17,217 nt of DNA, from the NCBI GenBank assembly GCA_027577415.1, contig JANBQS010000471.1, positions 1 to 17,217 of the forward strand, read 5' to 3'. The notes under the pieces were generated by a model, which saw nothing but the letters and a program-made list of their open reading frames with translations, was not told the origin of the DNA and ran no database searches. A program made the position numbers and the translations under genes. Of the stretch, positions 1-9,487 are shown one piece after another (the stretch's first letter is position 1; every line of letters begins with the position of its first letter). The stretch is from Coemansia sp. RSA 922. Lineage: Eukaryota > Kickxellomycota > Kickxellomycetes > Kickxellales > Kickxellaceae.

Positions 1-1414
1 ACCACCGCCGCAGCTCTAAAAGCCACGCCTCAGTTTCAGCCCCAGGGGCGGCCTGGAGATGGACAAGCACTATTCCCAAACTAGCGTCATATATTTCAAT
101 CACCACCTGGCTGCAGCTTGGAGTGCTACCGAGGCGGCATCCACAGTCAGAAAGGCTGACGAGTAGTACAGGCGGCGAGCCATCCTTTGGCACACGAGCA
201 AATACGCCAGAATCAGTGACTATGCAGAAGGCTGTTTCCCAAGAAGAGTGCTCCAAGCGCCTGTCAATGAACCGCAAGTAGCCAGTTTTCATCAGTTGAG
301 CGGCCTGGGAAGACGAGCGTTGGGACGGACTGCCCTGACGGAAAGAAGTGGCGTAAAAGGCCCTTCGCAATAGGGACAATCGCGGCGCAGGCACTCTGTG
401 GGTCGCAATCGCCTAATTGCTTGTTTAGGAGAGAGAGAAAAAAAAAAACAGTTTTTGCGTCAAAATACATCCAGTTGTTTAGTTCAAAACACATCCGTTT
501 TAGGAATGCCTTTTTGTCTCGCCATTCTACGTCTTTTGTGTAGTTAGATTGTCTCGTCCTCCGAACAACAAGCAGTCTGTAGGCAGTCACAGAAGGGCAC
601 TCACCCTGTGTATCTTCTTGAGTGGGTTGGTCACCTTCATTAGAGAGAAAAATGTGTCTCGAATAGATAGAATATAGTTCAGCTAAAAGAGAAGAAAGAA
701 AGAAAGAAATGCGTTTATTTATTTTATACACCGACATCGTTGCAAAAATTGTATGTAGTACTTCCAAAAAGAAGTGGGCATCCGCATTGTCAGCTCTTGC
801 CGAACACCTGCACATGCGTTAGCAGAGTTGCCGGCAGTGAAGTACACTACTTACGTCCGCATGTCAAATGCGGTCTGTCTCTTTAGAGTCGTTTGGTCTG
901 CGATATGCGAGTCTGTCGCTGGCTGGGGGGTAAAAAGCCGTGCTGTCGGACAATGGGCATTATCTTGACAATGATATTTGCCGTGTTTTGCATCTATCTA
1001 ATGCAGGCCCTGAGTTGATTAGATCTGATGTTGCGATATAGAAAAGGTAGCAAGCACGAAGCTACGAACTAAGGGAGCCTAGTCCAGAGTTTCAATATGA
1101 ATTTAATTTAACAGGTACTCGGCTCAGGCCACTCCGGACCCGAGTCAGGAGGAGATGGCCGCCACCACGCGAAGAAGAGGGGGAGAGACTTATCGATGAA
1201 GGACTTGTTGCCTGACCTAGTGCATGCTATCAAACGGCAATCGTGGGTCTCAGGGACATTCTTCAAAAGCAGCAGACATGGCCCAAAAAGGCAAAGACAG
1301 AAAAAAAGGAGAGAGGGACTAAACCTTAACGTTCATCCGCTTCACGACGGCCAGTGATGTGTCTGCTAGGAAGTGCATCCAGGCACTGGCTTTGGCCCAG
1401 GTCATGCCATCCAT
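1..1414 (-). CDS. PH-domain protein, 5' part of gene (six exons, open at left edge)
   Basis: I infer a spliced gene with exons 1414-1325, 1260-1119, 993-855, 807-732, 682-605 and 412-1; all junction phases agree and give 312 codons. Donors include GTAAGT (854) and GTGAGT (604); acceptors follow a CTAAC branch site (near 820) and a long T/CT tract (near 430). The last exon encodes a Ser/Arg-rich linker, then from about residue 217 a pleckstrin-homology-like domain: it opens with MKTGYLRF, continues with beta-strand-like segments and closes near residue 305 with a helix starting with Trp (AWLLELRR). PH domains bind phosphoinositides or proteins at membranes. I do not recognise residues 1-216. 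The ATG at 1414 is the first after an in-frame stop, but an earlier exon is possible. The first donor (GTTTAG at 1324, or GTTAAG six bases earlier in the transcript) is weak. It diverges from the PAS gene across 286 bp. The 3' end lies outside the window. Confidence 0.6.
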
Positions 1415-1700
1415 GTTTGCTTATGCCGAGGCTGACATTAAGCGAAACGTCCCTCTTTTTTTTGCTTTCTTTCTTGAACCTTTTTTTTCTCCAGCATTTT
1501 ACGTTTTATATTGTAAACTAGTATAGAAACGATGCTATCTTAGCACTTGCTTGAGATATTACATACGTCATTATTACACCTTTATTTATTTCTGTTTATA
1601 TGCCAGCTAGTCGACCGAGTCTTTCCGAATTAGTCTGTGCGCGAATTCAGACAACCCTATACCGACCAAACTATTCAGTGAGCGTGTCCACTCCTGCTCT

Positions 1701-3342
1701 ATGACTCTGCCCTCGCCACAGCAGGTAAGTCTCCACGAACCCCAAGGCTCTTACTATGCTGACATTGCAAAGTGCTAAACGAGGGGGGCTTTGCGTTGGA
1801 TTATATTGGTAGTTGACGGAGGAGTTGCGATCTAAATGTACGTGCAGCCAAGCTCAGGCCGCCGATTGCCACTTGCGCTCATCTGGCGTCATCATCGTCG
1901 ATCAGCTAAGCAGAATCGTGTTCGCCGACCATGAGGCCATTGACGTGCTGCGAGGGCCAGCCGAAGAATGGAATGCCAATAACGATACGCCTGTATCATT
2001 GAGAGACAACTCGTACTCTGGCCACTTGCACGATTACTGGCGTTTTATCGAGCATTTTACTGTCAGCGACAATACGACCGATGACAGTGAGGTCAGCCAC
2101 CACTACTTGGTCGTCGAGCGCACCGAAGACAAGGTAGTAAGCTGGATGCAAGTTTGCGTGCATTACTCGCCTGCTGAGGATGGCCGCGAACTGTATGTGT
2201 GGAGCGTGCGCGATATCTCTGGCCCCGCTCGCTGCCTGGAAATGTCGCGGCTAACTACTGCTGACGATTACACTTTATCGCTAGAAGACGACGGATTTCC
2301 GCACACGTCTTTGCTCACGCAAGCACCCACCGACTGCCACCCGACGCAGCTCCGCGCTCGCAACGAGCTAGCTAGGCTTCTAGAGATAGCAGCGGTATCC
2401 GAGCGCTTTTCAGTACTGCATTTAACTGGGTTTGGTGCTGTGGATGCTGTGTTTCCTCGTCGAATGCTGGGCTGGGGCGAGACAGACCTTTTGGATCGCT
2501 CGTTTATTGGGCTTTTGAGTCCCGACGACAGGATATTTTTCTGTAGGGCGCTGAGGCGCTGCCACCACGACGGCATTCCCCAGCGCTTGATACTCAAAGT
2601 GGCATCAGCACCAGCAGGGGGGAATGCGCACTTGCCTGAGGCGCATACCTACGCCGATTGCGACGTCACTGTCCTCATGCCCGAGGCCGTGCAGCAACCC
2701 GTGCTGGTTGTTCGAGCAAATGACCCAGCAGCGCTCAAGCCATTGTCCCTTTGCATGTTGCGGGCAGGGGCCAGTGTCGCGACAGCCACGCGCCGCCAGG
2801 TTGTACGCAGAGAAAAGTTGGATGAAGCTATGCCTCCGACCACTGCTGCCGACACACTACAGGCGAATATAGCCAGTGTGTCGCCGCATTCGTCCCTGCC
2901 GTCCCCAAGTCTCTCGGCTACTTTTACTGACGACTCTCTGCCAGAAATTGCATCTCCGACAGCTGCAATCAGCCACGTGGTGGCTGCAAAGGGACATGAC
3001 GGCGTTCCGGAAATAACAGAGTGGCCGCCTGGTCTAGCCCGAGCCGGAAGGAGGGCTTCCATTTGCATGGCTCCGACCAGCGAGACGGACACGCTGAGTA
3101 GAACGTCCACGTGCACTAATGCGTCGATAGATGTTGCTCCACAGACAGAGCTGTCCAAACAGCAGATGACCGCTACCACGCTTTCTATCCATATGAGCGA
3201 CATTTTTACTTACTCTCCGAGTAAGCCCCCAACGCTAGCGGCTACCTCGACGCTCTATGAGCACAACCCAAACGTCGTCGATGGAACGGTTGCTTCAATC
3301 TTTGAGCGGATCAACATTGGTGCCTACCAGTCGCCCTTTTGA
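1701..3342 (+). CDS. Two-PAS-domain protein (two exons)
   Basis: Exon 1 is 1701-1724 (eight codons from ATG, ending CAGCAG before GTAAGT); intron 1725-1812 ends in TAG; exon 2 is 1813-3342. The frame opening at 1813 starts with TTG, so the ATG at 1701 is the credible start and the product has 517 residues. Residues about 30-145 resemble a PAS fold (GVIIVDQLSRIVFADHEA, later a strand ELYVWSVRDIS). Residues about 204-310 look like a second PAS domain (MLGWGETDLLDRSFIGLL, then SPDD), the pattern found in PAS domains of light, redox or clock regulators. The remaining ~200 residues are Ser/Thr/Pro-rich and probably disordered. No zinc finger, kinase, bHLH or flavin-binding Cys motif is visible, so a white-collar assignment is not supported. 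A signalling adaptor or partner is plausible. It converges on the ING gene with 92 bp between stop codons. Confidence 0.7.
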
Positions 3343-3434
3343 CATGTATTCACATAACCTGTAATTCCTTTTTAGTTGCACATATTTTTTATATCCCCCT
3401 TTTTTCATATAAAGCTACTTGTGTTAATATTGAC

Positions 3435-4446
3435 TTAGGAGTGGTGGTCACGGCGTTTCTTGTGCTTTTGCGAGCAGTCTCTGCAGAACCACTGGCCCTT
3501 TGGCGGCGCCCTGAGATCGACACAGTCTAGATGGAACCACTCGACCTCGCAGTTGTCGTCATCGCAGGCCACCATCTCGCCGTACGATACCTGGCGACAG
3601 TAGCAGTAGCGAGGCTCATTAGGGTCAATAGGCATTTCGGCAAAGTCAGGAAGGGACGCTGCGGCCTTGGCATTGTTGCGAGATTTGGACCCGCCGTCCT
3701 GTCCACTCCCCCCATGCTTTGACCCGCTGCCACCAGCCGCCGCCACCACTGCCGCGGCAGCCGCTGTAACCGCAGCCGTCGCCATCGTCGCTGCTGAAGC
3801 CACAGCAGCCGACCCACCAGCGCTGCGACCGCTACCCTGTCCACGACGACTATTGCTAGGAGTCCCCGGCTTGCCATTAGCACCGACCGGAGGACTGGGA
3901 TCCTTATGTCCCCTCTTCTTTCTTCCGGCACCCTCATCGCGACGTCCACGTTCGTCCACTGACCCATCAACCGTGGCGTTTGTGGCGGAGGGACCCCAAG
4001 AGTGTATAATACGGGATGGGAAAACCAACTGTCTCTCCTCAAACTTGCGCAAATCCTCATCTAGCTTCCTAATATGCTTATCGACCGAATCGTAGGTTTG
4101 TGTGGCGAGAGCTACTTTTTCTTCACCGTGTTTGAGAACGGTGGAGAATAGCTGGACAAAATTTTTCATATATTCTACGTGTCTTGGGTCGTCTTTTGTC
4201 GGTGGGTTTTCGACAAACTCTTCGGTCATTTGCTTCATTTGCTCTTGGATGTCCTGAGATAGCGCGTCTAGCTCGCGCATTAGCGTGAACTGACGTTGCA
4301 GCTCCATGGGCAACGCCTCCAGCGCTAAAAAATGAAAACAAGAATACGTCTGTTTAGTATAATGTACTTTTTTAACGCGTGGATATTGTTTCTTTCGTTT
4401 TCATTGCTATGTACTTACTATCCAGGTAATCTTCCAAATGTATCAT
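3435..4446 (-). CDS. ING-family PHD-finger protein (histone acetyltransferase/deacetylase complex subunit)
   Basis: Two exons: 4446-4419 (MIHLEDYLD plus one base) and 4324-3435, joined over an intron with donor GTAAGT and acceptor TTTTTTAG; product 305 residues. The splice restores the ING signature YLDTLEALPMELQRQFTLMR at the N-terminus, and a second ING motif follows (VDKHIRKLDEDLRKFEE). The middle, about residues 120-240, is low-complexity, Gly/Ser/Lys- and Ala-rich. The C-terminus (residues 250-293) is a complete C4-H-C3 PHD finger: CYC, SYGEMVACDDDNC, EWFHLDC, WFCRDC, with the acidic patch and Trp that read histone H3K4me3 in this family, then a basic tail. ING proteins recruit NuA4, NuA3 or Rpd3 complexes to active promoters. 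The N-terminal motifs look closest to ING4/5 or Yng2/Pho23 types, but which yeast orthologue it matches cannot be settled by eye. It diverges from the uL10m gene over 277 bp. Confidence 0.93.
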
Positions 4447-4723
4447 TGTCTGTAGTTGTCAAAAGTCTGAGGTTGCGTGCAATAAAGTAGGTAAAAATTG
4501 AATTTCGAGGAAGACAAAAAAGGGCTGATTGCCACGAAGCACACTTGAGAGCCTGTCATCTCTAAGCATGTCTTGATCTTGATTACGGTGTTTGATCGGG
4601 CTCTGCCAGACTATTATCGCTTGGATCGAGTTTTCTGAGCCTCTTGTATTTGTTTTTACCTTTAAAGATTTCAATTTGGACTTTTTTAAAAATCAACTCT
4701 TGTTCTCGAATCTTTTTCTTTTA

Positions 4724-5452
4724 ATGTTTGCCGCCGTATACTCTGCCGCTCGCCGTCCGCTGGGACTAGCTCGGAGAGCAGTGATACAGTTCCGTGGTAT
4801 GGCCAGTAGTAGCAGCCAACAACCCAAACTCGAGCGGTCGCATGCACCAAAGACACTGACCATGTATAAAAAGCCATTTACTCCGCGCAAACAATTCCTG
4901 TTCAGTGAGTACGAGGGTCAGTTTACGACTAGTCCTGCGATAGTCGTTATCCAGCACCACAATCTCAGTGGAGCGGAGCAGCTAGAGTACCGTCGCGATC
5001 TCAAACTTTCAGCGCAAGGAGCACGGCTAATGATAGTGCGTTCTAAAATGATTAAAGCCGTTTTGCGTAATACTCGGTTTGCCAACATGGGTAGTTTGTT
5101 TACGGGACCTACGGCTATCGTGTATTGGAGAGATGCAGAGGCTGGAGTCGAAGGGTTTGATTCGATTTTGGCGGTAAAGCAGACTATGGACTTGGCAAAG
5201 AAGCAGAAAAAGGTTGTTCTGATGGGTGCCAAATATGGAGAGACGTTGCTAAACCCTAGTATGATGAAGGACTTTGTTAATTTGCCTCATATCGACCAGC
5301 TCCGTGCCCAGGTTTTGGGCGTTATTCAGTCGCCTGCCCAGCAGTTGTCTTCGGTACTTCAGCGCATTCCACAGAGGCTTGTTGGCGTGCTCCAGCAAAA
5401 GGTCGACGCCGAGGGAGAAGGAAAGCCTGAAGAGCAGCAGAACCAGCAATAG
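4724..5452 (+). CDS. MRPL10: Mitochondrial large-subunit ribosomal protein uL10m
   Basis: A 242-residue single-exon gene. The start at 4724 gives an N-terminus rich in Arg, Ala and Ser without acidic residues (MFAAVYSAARRPLGLARRAV), a classic mitochondrial targeting peptide; the frame is open to an earlier ATG at 4592, but that extension is Phe-rich and improbable. The body follows the L10 family: a helical segment near residues 45-65 (TMYKKPFTPRKQFLFSEYE), the strand AIVVIQHHNLS, the RLMIVRSKMIKAVL segment matching the L10 pattern of a strand followed by a Lys-rich helix, then SLFTGPTAIVYW (the conserved F-x-G-P region) and the LRAQVLGVIQSPAQQL helix typical of the family end. It would form the base of the L7/L12 stalk in the mitochondrial ribosome. 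A Glu/Gln-rich tail closes the protein. Upstream bases 4650-4720 are T-rich. It converges on the hydrolase gene with 97 bp between stops. Confidence 0.92.
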   Translation: MFAAVYSAARRPLGLARRAVIQFRGMASSSSQQPKLERSHAPKTLTMYKKPFTPRKQFLFSEYEGQFTTSPAIVVIQHHNLSGAEQLEYRRDLKLSAQGARLMIVRSKMIKAVLRNTRFANMGSLFTGPTAIVYWRDAEAGVEGFDSILAVKQTMDLAKKQKKVVLMGAKYGETLLNPSMMKDFVNLPHIDQLRAQVLGVIQSPAQQLSSVLQRIPQRLVGVLQQKVDAEGEGKPEEQQNQQ

Positions 5453-5549
5453 AGATAGCGTAGGGCCGAGTCTTTCTTTCATTAATGTTGACTTTTTTTA
5501 AAAACGTCTATTACAAAAAATGCAGCTACTCGCCTCGTGTTTGCTACTA

Positions 5550-6610
5550 CTACTTGCTCGCATCTACAGCAGTTATCATGTCGTCAATGTCGCGAGTGAT
5601 CTTTGCCGATTCCTGTGAAGTAAGCCCATGTCCAGCTCCCTCGTAGATCTTGAATATGACGTGGTCACGACCCAGCTTGTCAGCCAGGTACACGGAGTTG
5701 CTGGTGCGCACGAGATGGTCCTCATCGCCAGTAATAATAAGAATCTGCTTGTCTGGCAGCATACGGCCCAGATGCTCCAGCCTAGCAGGCGCAATGTAAT
5801 GGCGGAACACGGTACCGATCTGACCTACAAATGACCAAAGGGACATGGGGCGCGAGTACTGAGACTTTCTGATTGCATTCTTTGTGCAGTACTCCAGCAT
5901 ATTCTTGCACCCAGAGTTTTCGGGAGCCGGCGACTTTAAGTACTCTTGGGTGTAGATTGTGCCGCAAATGCTCTCGAAGCGCTTTACTGGGTCGTTGGTA
6001 AAGTTGGAGGTGACTGTGTCCATGATTCCACGCATGGGCGGGAAGGTCAGACCGGCATTGGTCACAGCCAAAGTCAGTGTCTTGACCATGGTCGTGTACA
6101 GGCTGGCAAACTCTAGGGCGACCATTCCGCCCATGCTTGCGCCGACAATGTTGGCACGCGTCCATCCGATGGCTGTCATGAGCCGCTTGAGATCGGTGGC
6201 CATTGTCGAGCTCGTGAACGACGCTATGCCACTGCCGGAGCCTGAAAAACCGGTCCCGCGGTTGTCGTACACCAGGCACTGGTATCTCTCGAGCTTGAGG
6301 AACTCGCTGACGTTGGGCTCCCACATTTGACGATCAGCGCCCATGCCTAAGAGGCTCACAAAAACTGGTATGTATGTTAGTGGCATTCATTGCACCTTGT
6401 ATGTAGGGTGGACACAGTAGACTGCTTACCGTTTATAAAGACTACCAGCTCGGAGCCGGTGCCATAGAGCTCGTAGTAGATCTCTAGCGGGGTGGCCGCC
6501 TTGCCTTCACCGTCGCTAATAGTTACATGTCCGCGCTTTGTTAGTTGCTCCCAGATAGGACTGTCGCCAGCCTCGCCGGGCATGGTTGTGTCGATAGAAG
6601 TCAAGTTCAT
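5550..6610 (-). CDS. Alpha/beta hydrolase fold protein (two exons)
   Basis: Exons 6610-6430 and 6364-5550 flank an intron with donor GTAAGC, a CTAAC branch site and acceptor CCAG; product 331 residues. Both exons share the same domain: strand ELVVFIN, then GMGADRQMWEP (oxyanion-hole loop region), YDNRGTGFSG (the conserved DxRG turn), nucleophile elbow GASMGG with Ser137, acid loop ITGDEDHLV with likely Asp276, and GAGHG with His306. A full catalytic triad is therefore present and the length is usual for the family. Such proteins hydrolyse esters, peptides or epoxides, or are lipases; the substrate is not predictable here. No signal peptide or membrane segment is visible. I chose ATG 6610 because the frame further upstream has no ATG, only a TTG. 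It diverges from the Ssr4-like gene over 240 bp. Confidence 0.88.
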
Positions 6611-6850
6611 TATTTTTGAAAGTGTGTTATTGGAAATTGCAGGCAAGGAAAGCGAAAGAAATGTGGAGGGGGGTAAGTGTGACAACGCTCGTGCTTGGCA
6701 TTCAATTAACCATGTGAAGAACGATCAGCCGAGCCGAATAAGCGAGCCGATTGCTGCGAGCTGCCTCAAAATAATAGCTGAACGCGAACGCGGTCCAAGC
6801 CTTTTTCTCATTTTTCAAATTCAAATTTATATATTTACTTCTTTCAAAAA

Positions 6851-7801
6851 ATGAGCGGACCACAACAGACACCCACTCGCTACCCGCCGAATCAGCAGTA
6901 CACTCCGCGTCCCGGGATGCCTGGGCAAATGCCCATGGGCACACCTACACCACAGCAGCGACCTGGCATGATGCAGTACCGCCCAGGCATGCAAATGACT
7001 CCACAGCAGCAACAACAACTATACATGTCAGCGAATCGGGGCATGCCGGTTGGAAACATGACTCCACAAATGCAAGCACAGTATAATCAGCAACTCCAAC
7101 AGCAGTACATGCACCAGCAGCAGATAAACGGACAGATGCGGCCCAGCATGGGTGGCATGCCAGCCACCGGAGCAGGGATGCGTCCAGGTGCACCTCAACA
7201 GCAGCAGTATATGTATGCTGGGAATTCGGGAATGGCGGCCGCTGGCGTCGCTATGCATGGACAGCAACCACACCCGGCACTGATTCAGCCGCCTACGCCT
7301 ACTCAGGCCGGACGCAAGCGTAAGGGCAAAACTGCCAACGATACTACACCGGGTATACTCGATGACGGAGCTGGTTCTGGTGACGAACTGGATAACTTGC
7401 AGCCATACAGTATATCGCTTGCTCGCTATCAGAACAACCACAACCTAATGTCTGAGATATTTGTTGCGCTGCCTACGAGCACAATCAGTTTGCCAAAGCA
7501 CTATTACGAGAATTTGGAGGAGAGCGTGGTCGCCGGTGAGCTAGACAAGCTTAACTCGTCGATTGAGCAGTGTGGAGAGGAGCATGAGAGCCGGATGCAA
7601 GACATTAAGAAGAGCCGGGACGGATTTGCTGAGATGATTGGGACCCTTGTTAATGCCAAGTATGAGGACGTGGACAAGATTAAAAAGGACCTCGAGTCGC
7701 AGTTTGACATGGAGTTTGTTAACAGCCCTTACCGTACTGTCGAGCGTGTTGCAATCGACAAAATCCAGCCAGTGGAGAACGCCGTTTATAAGCAGCTCTA
7801 A
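6851..7801 (+). CDS. Q/M/P-rich protein with Ssr4-like C-terminal domain (putative SWI/SNF-RSC subunit)
   Basis: A 316-residue single-exon gene starting at an ATG in A-rich context (CAAAAAATGAG). Residues 1-150 are low-complexity Gln/Met/Pro/Gly, with many MPG, GMP and QQQ runs, typical of transcription coactivators. A basic patch RKRKGK (about 155-160) may be a nuclear signal. From about residue 180, LDNLQPYSISLARYQNNHNL and MSEIF resemble the start of the Ssr4 C-terminal domain of fungal SWI/SNF and RSC complexes (I recall family members with the pattern ISLTRYKxHHEWMEEI). The rest is charged and helical, with a probable coiled coil at about 220-280. The separate N-terminal Ssr4 domain is not evident. 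Assignment rests on remembered motif similarity, so it is tentative; an unrelated coactivator is the alternative. It converges on array gene G1, 86 bp between stops. Confidence 0.6.
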   Translation: MSGPQQTPTRYPPNQQYTPRPGMPGQMPMGTPTPQQRPGMMQYRPGMQMTPQQQQQLYMSANRGMPVGNMTPQMQAQYNQQLQQQYMHQQQINGQMRPSMGGMPATGAGMRPGAPQQQQYMYAGNSGMAAAGVAMHGQQPHPALIQPPTPTQAGRKRKGKTANDTTPGILDDGAGSGDELDNLQPYSISLARYQNNHNLMSEIFVALPTSTISLPKHYYENLEESVVAGELDKLNSSIEQCGEEHESRMQDIKKSRDGFAEMIGTLVNAKYEDVDKIKKDLESQFDMEFVNSPYRTVERVAIDKIQPVENAVYKQL

Positions 7802-7887
7802 CGATGTGGTCTCTGGGTTTGTTTATTTTTTTTTTCTACTTTCTAGTTGTTTTTAATATTTATTGACATTAGTCATGGTTAACTTAG

Positions 7888-8199
7888 CTAGAGATTCTTT
7901 TCCTCCTTTTCGAGCTGGTAGCCTATTTCTTCAGCAATAGTCCTGTCGTTCTTTGGTATAATACCAACCACCTCTGGTTTGACACCAATGGTGTCTTTGT
8001 TGAGCTGATCATACTCAGTGCCGGTATAAATCACAAAGACACGGTCGGTAAATAAACATATTTTTTCTACTAGTTTCTCGGACAGGATAACCTCTTCAAT
8101 GTATTGCTCAACTATGTATACTATGCATTTGGTGAATTTGGTCAACTTGACATAAACTGCTAGGTCAGCCACTTTATTGAACATTCTTAGGGTATGCAT
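7888..8199 (-). CDS. Array gene G1, small paralogue of unrecognised family
   Basis: 103 residues, the shortest member. The frame is open to an ATG at 8229, but I place the start at 8199: MHTLRMFNKVADL then aligns residue for residue with the starts of G2 and G3, Cys falls at residue 25 as in all members, and the TATA box lies 131 nt upstream, close to the 123-126 nt of the others. Visible parts: an N-terminal helix (1-20), a strand after Cys25 (CIVYIV), a second helix (38-48), a strand VFVIYTGTEY at 54-63 carrying the family motif, then a short charged tail EKEEKNL. It lacks the long C-terminal half of G4 and G5. No signal peptide or membrane segment. An AATAAA at 7864-7859 could be its polyadenylation signal. 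Function unknown. Confidence 0.65.
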   Translation of the reverse strand: MHTLRMFNKVADLAVYVKLTKFTKCIVYIVEQYIEEVILSEKLVEKICLFTDRVFVIYTGTEYDQLNKDTIGVKPEVVGIIPKNDRTIAEEIGYQLEKEEKNL

Positions 8200-8336
8200 G
8201 GCGTTAAAGCTATTAAGTGTTGTTGTCAAATTCTCTTTTTAAATAATGTATGGAGAGAGAGAAAAAATAAAAATAAAAAGTGGAGAATGTTTTTAAAAAA
8301 AGGAAGGAGGGCGCCCACTCTACCAGGCGTTTTATA
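8200..8336 (-). promoter_or_regulatory. G1 promoter and 5' leader (TATA, GC-rich element, pyrimidine tract)
   Basis: Read on the minus strand, TTCTTATAAAAC (TATA box at 8336-8330) is followed by GTGGGCGCCC, then a T- and CT-rich leader (TTCCTTTTTTT, TTTTTTCTCTCTCTCC). The same order occurs before G2 to G5. The TATA-to-ATG distance is 131 nt for the ATG at 8199. Confidence 0.6.
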
Positions 8337-8340
8337 AGAA

Positions 8341-8880
8341 ATGTTTTAGGCAAGGTTGGCATGCCCGCTTTTTTAAAAATAAATCTGTCGCTTTAATGCA
8401 CAACATTAGGGAGAGGTATAGTTTGAAGCAGGTGATTTCCCTTTTGGCCAAAGAATTTATTACGCGTGACGCTTGATTGCGACAAAATCACAGGTTCAAT
8501 GATTGCAAAGTGGACAAACACACGCTCTTCTGCTTTCTGAAACAAGGACCAATCTTCTTTTTGTGTTCATTATTTCTAGAGTAGAAAAGGTTGCAGTCGG
8601 TATAGCTCTTGAGGGGGTTGTTCAAACATGTTGGGAGTGCAAAATAAATAATAAGTTTTCAGAGATTTTATTTATCGGTGAAGAAACAACTGAAACAGTG
8701 CCAGAGCACTGCCTTCTTATGCATCCTTGCCGTTCACAAAATAAACTAAAAACACTAAAAACACCATCATCTGCCAATGCTTTCTCTCTTTATTCTGTAC
8801 TACACATTATTGTGAGCTGGCCCATACAAAGGTTCTTGCTCCACTCGCTGTATGTTGGGCTTATCGCCATCAATGGGCTC
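8341..8880. other. G2-G1 spacer
   Basis: 540 bp, shorter than the other spacers of the array. It lacks an obvious copy of the conserved spacer block. On the minus strand the G2 frame stays open for 26 codons after its TAG (8880-8803) before a second TAG at 8802-8800, followed at once by AATAAA (8794-8789), a likely polyadenylation signal of G2. An open frame on the plus strand here is antisense to G2 and not convincing. Confidence 0.5.
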
Positions 8881-9246
8881 CTAGTCGTCACATCCATTTC
8901 TCAATTCCGAAAGGCTTGGCCATTTATTATTTATATTCAACAATGTATGGAATATACGAAGTTCTTCCGAGATTTCATCCGAGACCTCGCTTGGAGTTGT
9001 GGAGTAAATATCTGTCACATTATAGCTCTCGCCTAACTGGGAATAATCACCATCAGTGTCGGTGCAGAGAGCAAAAAACCAACCTCCCTGGCTTTCAGAT
9101 AGGTTATGCAGTTTATCACTCAATTTAACATGAGGAATGTTTTCAACTTTGTTGCGCATAGCAAATATAGTGCAATTTTTTGAGTTGAGCTCCGCTACAC
9201 GAGCCTGGATATCAGCAAGCTTCGAAAACTTTTGTAGGTTGCTCAT
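8881..9246 (-). CDS. Array gene G2, small paralogue of unrecognised family
   Basis: 121 residues, single exon. The N-terminus MSNLQKFSKLADIQARV is a helix like that of its paralogues; Cys25 begins the strand CTIFAM; helix about 41-50; strand WFFAL at 56-60 leads to CTDTDGDY at 61-68, a divergent form of the family motif (YTGSED in G4 and G5). The segment after about residue 90 does not match the other members, and the protein stops 36-44 residues earlier than G4 and G5. After the TAG the frame continues for 26 protein-like codons (8880-8803), so the ancestral end may have been longer. Hydrophilic, without signal peptide. Its 5' leader is nearly identical to that of G4 although the proteins are much less similar. 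Function unknown. Confidence 0.65.
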   Translation of the reverse strand: MSNLQKFSKLADIQARVAELNSKNCTIFAMRNKVENIPHVKLSDKLHNLSESQGGWFFALCTDTDGDYSQLGESYNVTDIYSTTPSEVSDEISEELRIFHTLLNINNKWPSLSELRNGCDD

Positions 9247-9376
9247 TATTCAGTTTCTCAGGCGTGCGTTGGTTCTTGTGCTTGAATAAAAGGCAAAGTG
9301 GGTAAGGTGAGAAGAAGCAAATGTATGGTTAAGATAATTGTGTAAAGTGGATGACCATACTAGCTCACGTTTTATA
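9247..9376 (-). promoter_or_regulatory. G2 promoter and 5' leader
   Basis: Minus strand: TATAAAA at 9376-9370, 124 nt before the ATG; then a pyrimidine-rich leader containing CTTCTTCTCACCTTACCCAC and TCAAGCACAAGAAC. About 95 bp next to the ATG match the G4 leader with only a few mismatches. The GC-rich GGCGCC/GGCCGCC element of the other copies is replaced by GGTCATCCAC. Confidence 0.65.
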
Positions 9377-9487
9377 GCAAAATCTAATGGCTAAGCAGAG
9401 GCTTCACAACTCCCAACCCAAGCAATGCCGAAAACCAAGCAAACACTCGCTTCTAATGATGTCACCATACTTTCTAAGAAGTGCCAG

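Noticed and set aside
264..815. Minus-strand open frame of 183 codons as a single protein
   Set aside because: It fuses real exon pieces with introns of the PH gene: GTGAGT, a pyrimidine tract with branch site, and TTAG lie inside it. Only 807-732 is used in that frame; the PH domain runs in another frame.
2649..3203. Minus-strand frame opposite the PAS gene
   Set aside because: Antisense shadow of the Ser/Thr-rich tail; no domain or promoter.
3667..4095. Plus-strand Ala/Pro-rich frame opposite the ING gene
   Set aside because: Antisense shadow of the GC-rich low-complexity linker in the ING protein.
4592..4723. N-terminal extension of uL10m from the ATG at 4592
   Set aside because: The extension is Phe-rich and unlike a targeting peptide, whereas ATG 4724 gives a typical Arg/Ala-rich mitochondrial presequence.
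8200..8229. Ten-residue N-terminal extension of G1
   Set aside because: Starting at 8199 restores the family register (Cys25) and the common TATA-to-ATG distance.
8503..9036. Plus-strand open frame of 177 codons
   Set aside because: It overlaps the 3' half of G2 in antisense, has no recognisable domain, and is AT-rich with random-looking content.
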